Shown here piece by piece: positions 6,352 to 7,823 of a DNA stretch of 7,823 nt; position 1 is the first letter of the stretch; each line of letters starts with the position of its first letter. Source of the DNA: DASVTR01 sp033855775. GTDB taxonomy: Bacteria > Acidobacteriota > Blastocatellia > Pyrinomonadales > Pyrinomonadaceae. The position numbers and the translations under genes were made by a program. The notes beneath the pieces were generated by a model, which worked only from the letters and a program-made list of their open reading frames with translations, did no database searches and was not told where the DNA came from. The stretch lies in assembly GCA_033855775.1 (NCBI GenBank), contig JAWVFT010000012.1, forward strand, positions 1 through 7,823, given 5' to 3'.

Positions 6352-6379
6352 ATCAATACAAATATGCCTTGACAGATGT
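6352..6379. promoter_or_regulatory. Second, imperfect inverted repeat between arsN1 and arsI
   Basis: ATCAA (6352-6356) faces TTGA (6369-6372) across 12 bases, and ACATC (6350-6354) is complementary to GATGT (6375-6379). It overlaps the -35 box of arsI and is the most AT-rich part of the divergent region. It is a rival candidate for the ArsR operator, with a weaker symmetry than the palindrome at 6406-6421. Confidence 0.25.
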
Positions 6380-6397
6380 GTTTTCTCGCCGTACTCT
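6369..6397 (+). promoter_or_regulatory. Sigma-70-type promoter for arsI
   Basis: A perfect -35 box TTGACA (6369-6374) is followed by a 17-base spacer and TACTCT (6392-6397) as a poor -10 box (three of six matches). It sits 52 bases before the arsI start codon. A perfect -35 with optimal spacing and a weak -10 fits a promoter that is held down by a repressor. Confidence 0.55.
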
Positions 6398-6405
6398 CAT
6401 TTCAC

Positions 6406-6421
6406 ATTCGCCTGAGCGAAT
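6406..6421. promoter_or_regulatory. Candidate ArsR operator palindrome
   Basis: ATTCGC (6406-6411) and GCGAAT (6416-6421) form a perfect inverted repeat around CTGA. It begins eight bases after the proposed -10 box, so a repressor bound here would cover the transcription start of arsI. ArsR-family dimers bind short imperfect palindromes in this position. Assignment to this ArsR is inferred from context. Confidence 0.5.
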
Positions 6422-6449
6422 ATATCATAAGCTCGTAAGGAGAAGAAAG

Positions 6450-7097
6450 ATGAGTGAAGAAACAGCGGCGCGGCAGGTTGTGGCCTTGAAGGCGCACCTT
6501 GCTCTCAATGTGCGCAATGTCGAGAGAAGCACGGAGTTTTACAGGAAGCTGTTCGGGTTGGAGCCGAGCAAGGAGCGGCGCGGTTACGCGAAGTTCGACG
6601 CGCAGAATCCGCCGTTGAACTTAACGCTCAACGAAGCCGTGTTTCAAGAACGCGGCGCGCTCTCGCACCTTGGGATTCAGGTGGCGGCGACAGCGGACGT
6701 GCTCGCCCTGCGCGACGAGTGGAAGGCGCGCGGGCTGGAGACGCGCGACGAAATGCAGACCAATTGCTGCTACGCGATTCAGGACAAGGCTTGGGTCAGC
6801 GACCCCGACGGAAATCAGTGGGAAGTCTTCGTCGTGTTGGAAGACAACCTATCGGAGACAACAATGTGCTGCGCGACAAACGCCGCCGCGACGGAAGAAG
6901 TGACAACAATCGCTTCGTCGTCAAGAGAGACTGCAACCGAAGAGCGAGCGACAGAAGAGCGCGCGATAGCTTCTTCGTCAACGGTCTTGGAAGCTGCCGC
7001 TGAAGCCGCTTGCTGTGAGCCGATGGCTGCGGGAACGTGCCTGACGGAATCTTGCTGCGCGACCGATGCGGTCGAGCCAATCGCTATCTCGCGTTAG
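6450..7097 (+). CDS. arsI: ArsI/CadI-family VOC dioxygenase (C-As lyase) with Cys-rich tail
   Basis: This 215-residue protein has a vicinal-oxygen-chelate (glyoxalase-like) domain in residues 14-133. ArsI enzymes use Fe(II) and oxygen to split the carbon-arsenic bond of trivalent methyl- and aromatic arsenicals; CadI relatives are known as cadmium-induced. Likely iron ligands are H16 (KAHLALNV), H73 (LSHLGIQV) and E125 (QWEVF). The substrate thiol pair C106-C107 lies in the typical TNCCYAIQDKAWVSDPDG loop. The tail (about 134-215) is low in complexity and rich in Ala, Thr, Ser and Glu, with Cys pairs at 140-141, 188-189 and 202-203 plus C197, far more than catalysis needs. The ATG at 6450 is chosen because AAGGAG lies seven bases upstream; earlier in-frame codons fall in the promoter. 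It is divergent from arsN1-arsR. Methylarsenite is the likely substrate. Confidence 0.9.
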   Translation: MSEETAARQVVALKAHLALNVRNVERSTEFYRKLFGLEPSKERRGYAKFDAQNPPLNLTLNEAVFQERGALSHLGIQVAATADVLALRDEWKARGLETRDEMQTNCCYAIQDKAWVSDPDGNQWEVFVVLEDNLSETTMCCATNAAATEEVTTIASSSRETATEERATEERAIASSSTVLEAAAEAACCEPMAAGTCLTESCCATDAVEPIAISR

Positions 7098-7109
7098 CCC
7101 GCGCAGGCT

Positions 7110-7457
7110 TCAACGAATTTCGTTTGGCTCTTCGCTCGCTATCTTCTTCGATAGCTCCGCGAGATGGACTTGAGGCTCGAAGGGCGGGCGCATGCGCGTC
7201 CGCAGGAGTTCGCTGACGGCGGCGGCGTAAGGGTCGGCAGACGCGCCGTTGAGGAGGCCGGATTGCTCCGCATCCGGGATGCTGAGCAGGCTCAACAAAC
7301 AGCCGAGCAGCATCCACAAGACGGCCTCGCGTCTGGCGATGTTGGGATTGAATGCGTAGAGTTGATGGCGGTCAGCATAAAGTTCGTCACAGAGCTTGAT
7401 AAATTCTTGCTCTGTGATGAAGCTCATTTCTGAATCGGCGGCGGCTTGCTCGGACAT
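7110..7457 (-). CDS. Uncharacterised protein with a hydrophobic central segment
   Basis: I do not recognise this 115-residue protein. Its N-terminal half (about 11-43) is helical in character and charged (FITEQEFIKLCDELYADR, then FNPNIARRE). Residues 45-60 (AVLWMLLGCLLSLLSI) are strongly hydrophobic; at about 16 residues they are short for a membrane span and may be a buried helix. The C-terminal part is polar with alternating Ala, Leu and charged residues. There is no signal peptide. The ATG at 7457 is chosen because the sequence before it turns AT-rich; no ribosome-binding site is visible, and an ATG at 7427 or an upstream TTG at 7523 are alternatives. It converges on arsI with 12 bases between the stops and is divergent from the sigma factor gene. 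A link to that sigma factor is possible but unsupported. Confidence 0.6.
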   Translation of the reverse strand: MSEQAAADSEMSFITEQEFIKLCDELYADRHQLYAFNPNIARREAVLWMLLGCLLSLLSIPDAEQSGLLNGASADPYAAAVSELLRTRMRPPFEPQVHLAELSKKIASEEPNEIR

Positions 7458-7576
7458 AAAGTTGATAGCAAAGCTTTCAAGAACTACACGTTTTGGGTTT
7501 GGCCGTGGCCTCTTTTGGGTCAACTCTCAAACGGGGCGGCCAGCGCGCGTTTGTTTTCAACGGCTTAGGCGGGGAA

Positions 7577-7823
7577 ATGGGTGGCATTGAGCTTGCTTTA
7601 TCAGCGGTCATGACCACAAATACCGCAACACTTCCGCTCTGGCAAGGAATCAACAGCGTCGCCGCCGCACCCAACGTCGAAGCGCGCCCGCAAAGCGACT
7701 ACGCGCTGGCGCAGGCGGCCTCGCAGGGAGAGATGGCTTCCTTTGAGGAACTCTACCAGCGTCACAACCGGCGCGTCTACTCGCTCTGTTTGCGGATGAC
7801 GCAGAACCAGTCGGAAGCCGAAG
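7577..7823 (+). CDS. ECF-type RNA polymerase sigma factor, N-terminal part (runs off window)
   Basis: Only the first 82 codons are inside the window. From about residue 41 the translation reads DYALAQAASQGEMASFEELYQRHNRRVYSLCLRMTQ. This is the start of sigma-70 region 2 as found in ECF (group 4) sigma factors: an Ala/Gln-rich helix with Gly-Glu, then the AFxxLYxRHxxxVYxLxxR pattern that contacts core polymerase. The 40 residues before it are not conserved. The start is uncertain: ATG at 7577 follows an AGGCGGGG stretch very closely, while ATG at 7610 is in frame and has no clear ribosome-binding site. Region 2.4, region 4 and any anti-sigma partner would lie beyond the right edge. The target regulon cannot be deduced here. 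Confidence 0.82.
   Translation, partial: MGGIELALSAVMTTNTATLPLWQGINSVAAAPNVEARPQSDYALAQAASQGEMASFEELYQRHNRRVYSLCLRMTQNQSEAE

Noticed and set aside
6369..6449. Upstream extension of ArsI by 27 codons from a TTG
   Set aside because: The TTG is part of the -35 box, the extra residues do not resemble the family, and the ATG at 6450 has an excellent ribosome-binding site.

Overview
The window is GC-rich bacterial chromosome. Its closest overall resemblance is to Acidobacteriota, perhaps class Blastocatellia. This rests on remembered family resemblance only: the secreted FG-GAP/VCBS protein with units of the type DYDGDGxxDxAVFRPxxGNWY, the ECF sigma factor N-terminus and the style of the NarL-type two-component pair. 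No marker gene is present, so the assignment is an inference.

Layout, left to right. Bases 1-129 hold no gene, only a weak inverted repeat. A membrane-anchored M23 (LytM-like) peptidase lies on the minus strand (130-894). It is followed by a 436-base gene-free stretch (895-1330) with a candidate promoter for the peptidase and a run of strong inverted repeats at 1121-1286 that nothing in the gene set explains. Next is a small exported protein of unknown function (1331-1702, minus). Divergent from it is a translationally coupled two-component pair: a soluble histidine kinase with no sensor domain (1913-2620) and a NarL/LuxR-type response regulator (2617-3369). The convergent gap after them (3370-3494) carries three copies of a 23-base unit, two direct and one inverted, which can fold into a long hairpin. 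A secreted protein with six C-terminal FG-GAP/VCBS-type repeats follows on the minus strand (3495-5099, or to 5138).

The most coherent block is an arsenic locus at 5380-7097. A GNAT acetyltransferase resembling ArsN1 and an ArsR repressor with Cys-x-Cys and Cys-Cys pairs form a minus-strand operon. An ArsI/CadI-type dioxygenase (C-As lyase family) is transcribed divergently from a good promoter with an overlapping 16-base palindrome. Both enzymes belong to families that act on organoarsenicals: ArsN1 acetylates arsinothricin and ArsI demethylates trivalent methylarsenicals. No efflux pump, arsenate reductase or arsM is in view. The block therefore looks like a small organoarsenical-defence module under a possibly organoarsenical-responsive repressor. 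The ArsI-like protein has an unusual cysteine-rich tail.

The right end holds a small uncharacterised protein (7110-7457, minus), convergent with arsI. Divergent from it is the 5' end of an ECF sigma factor gene that runs off the window.
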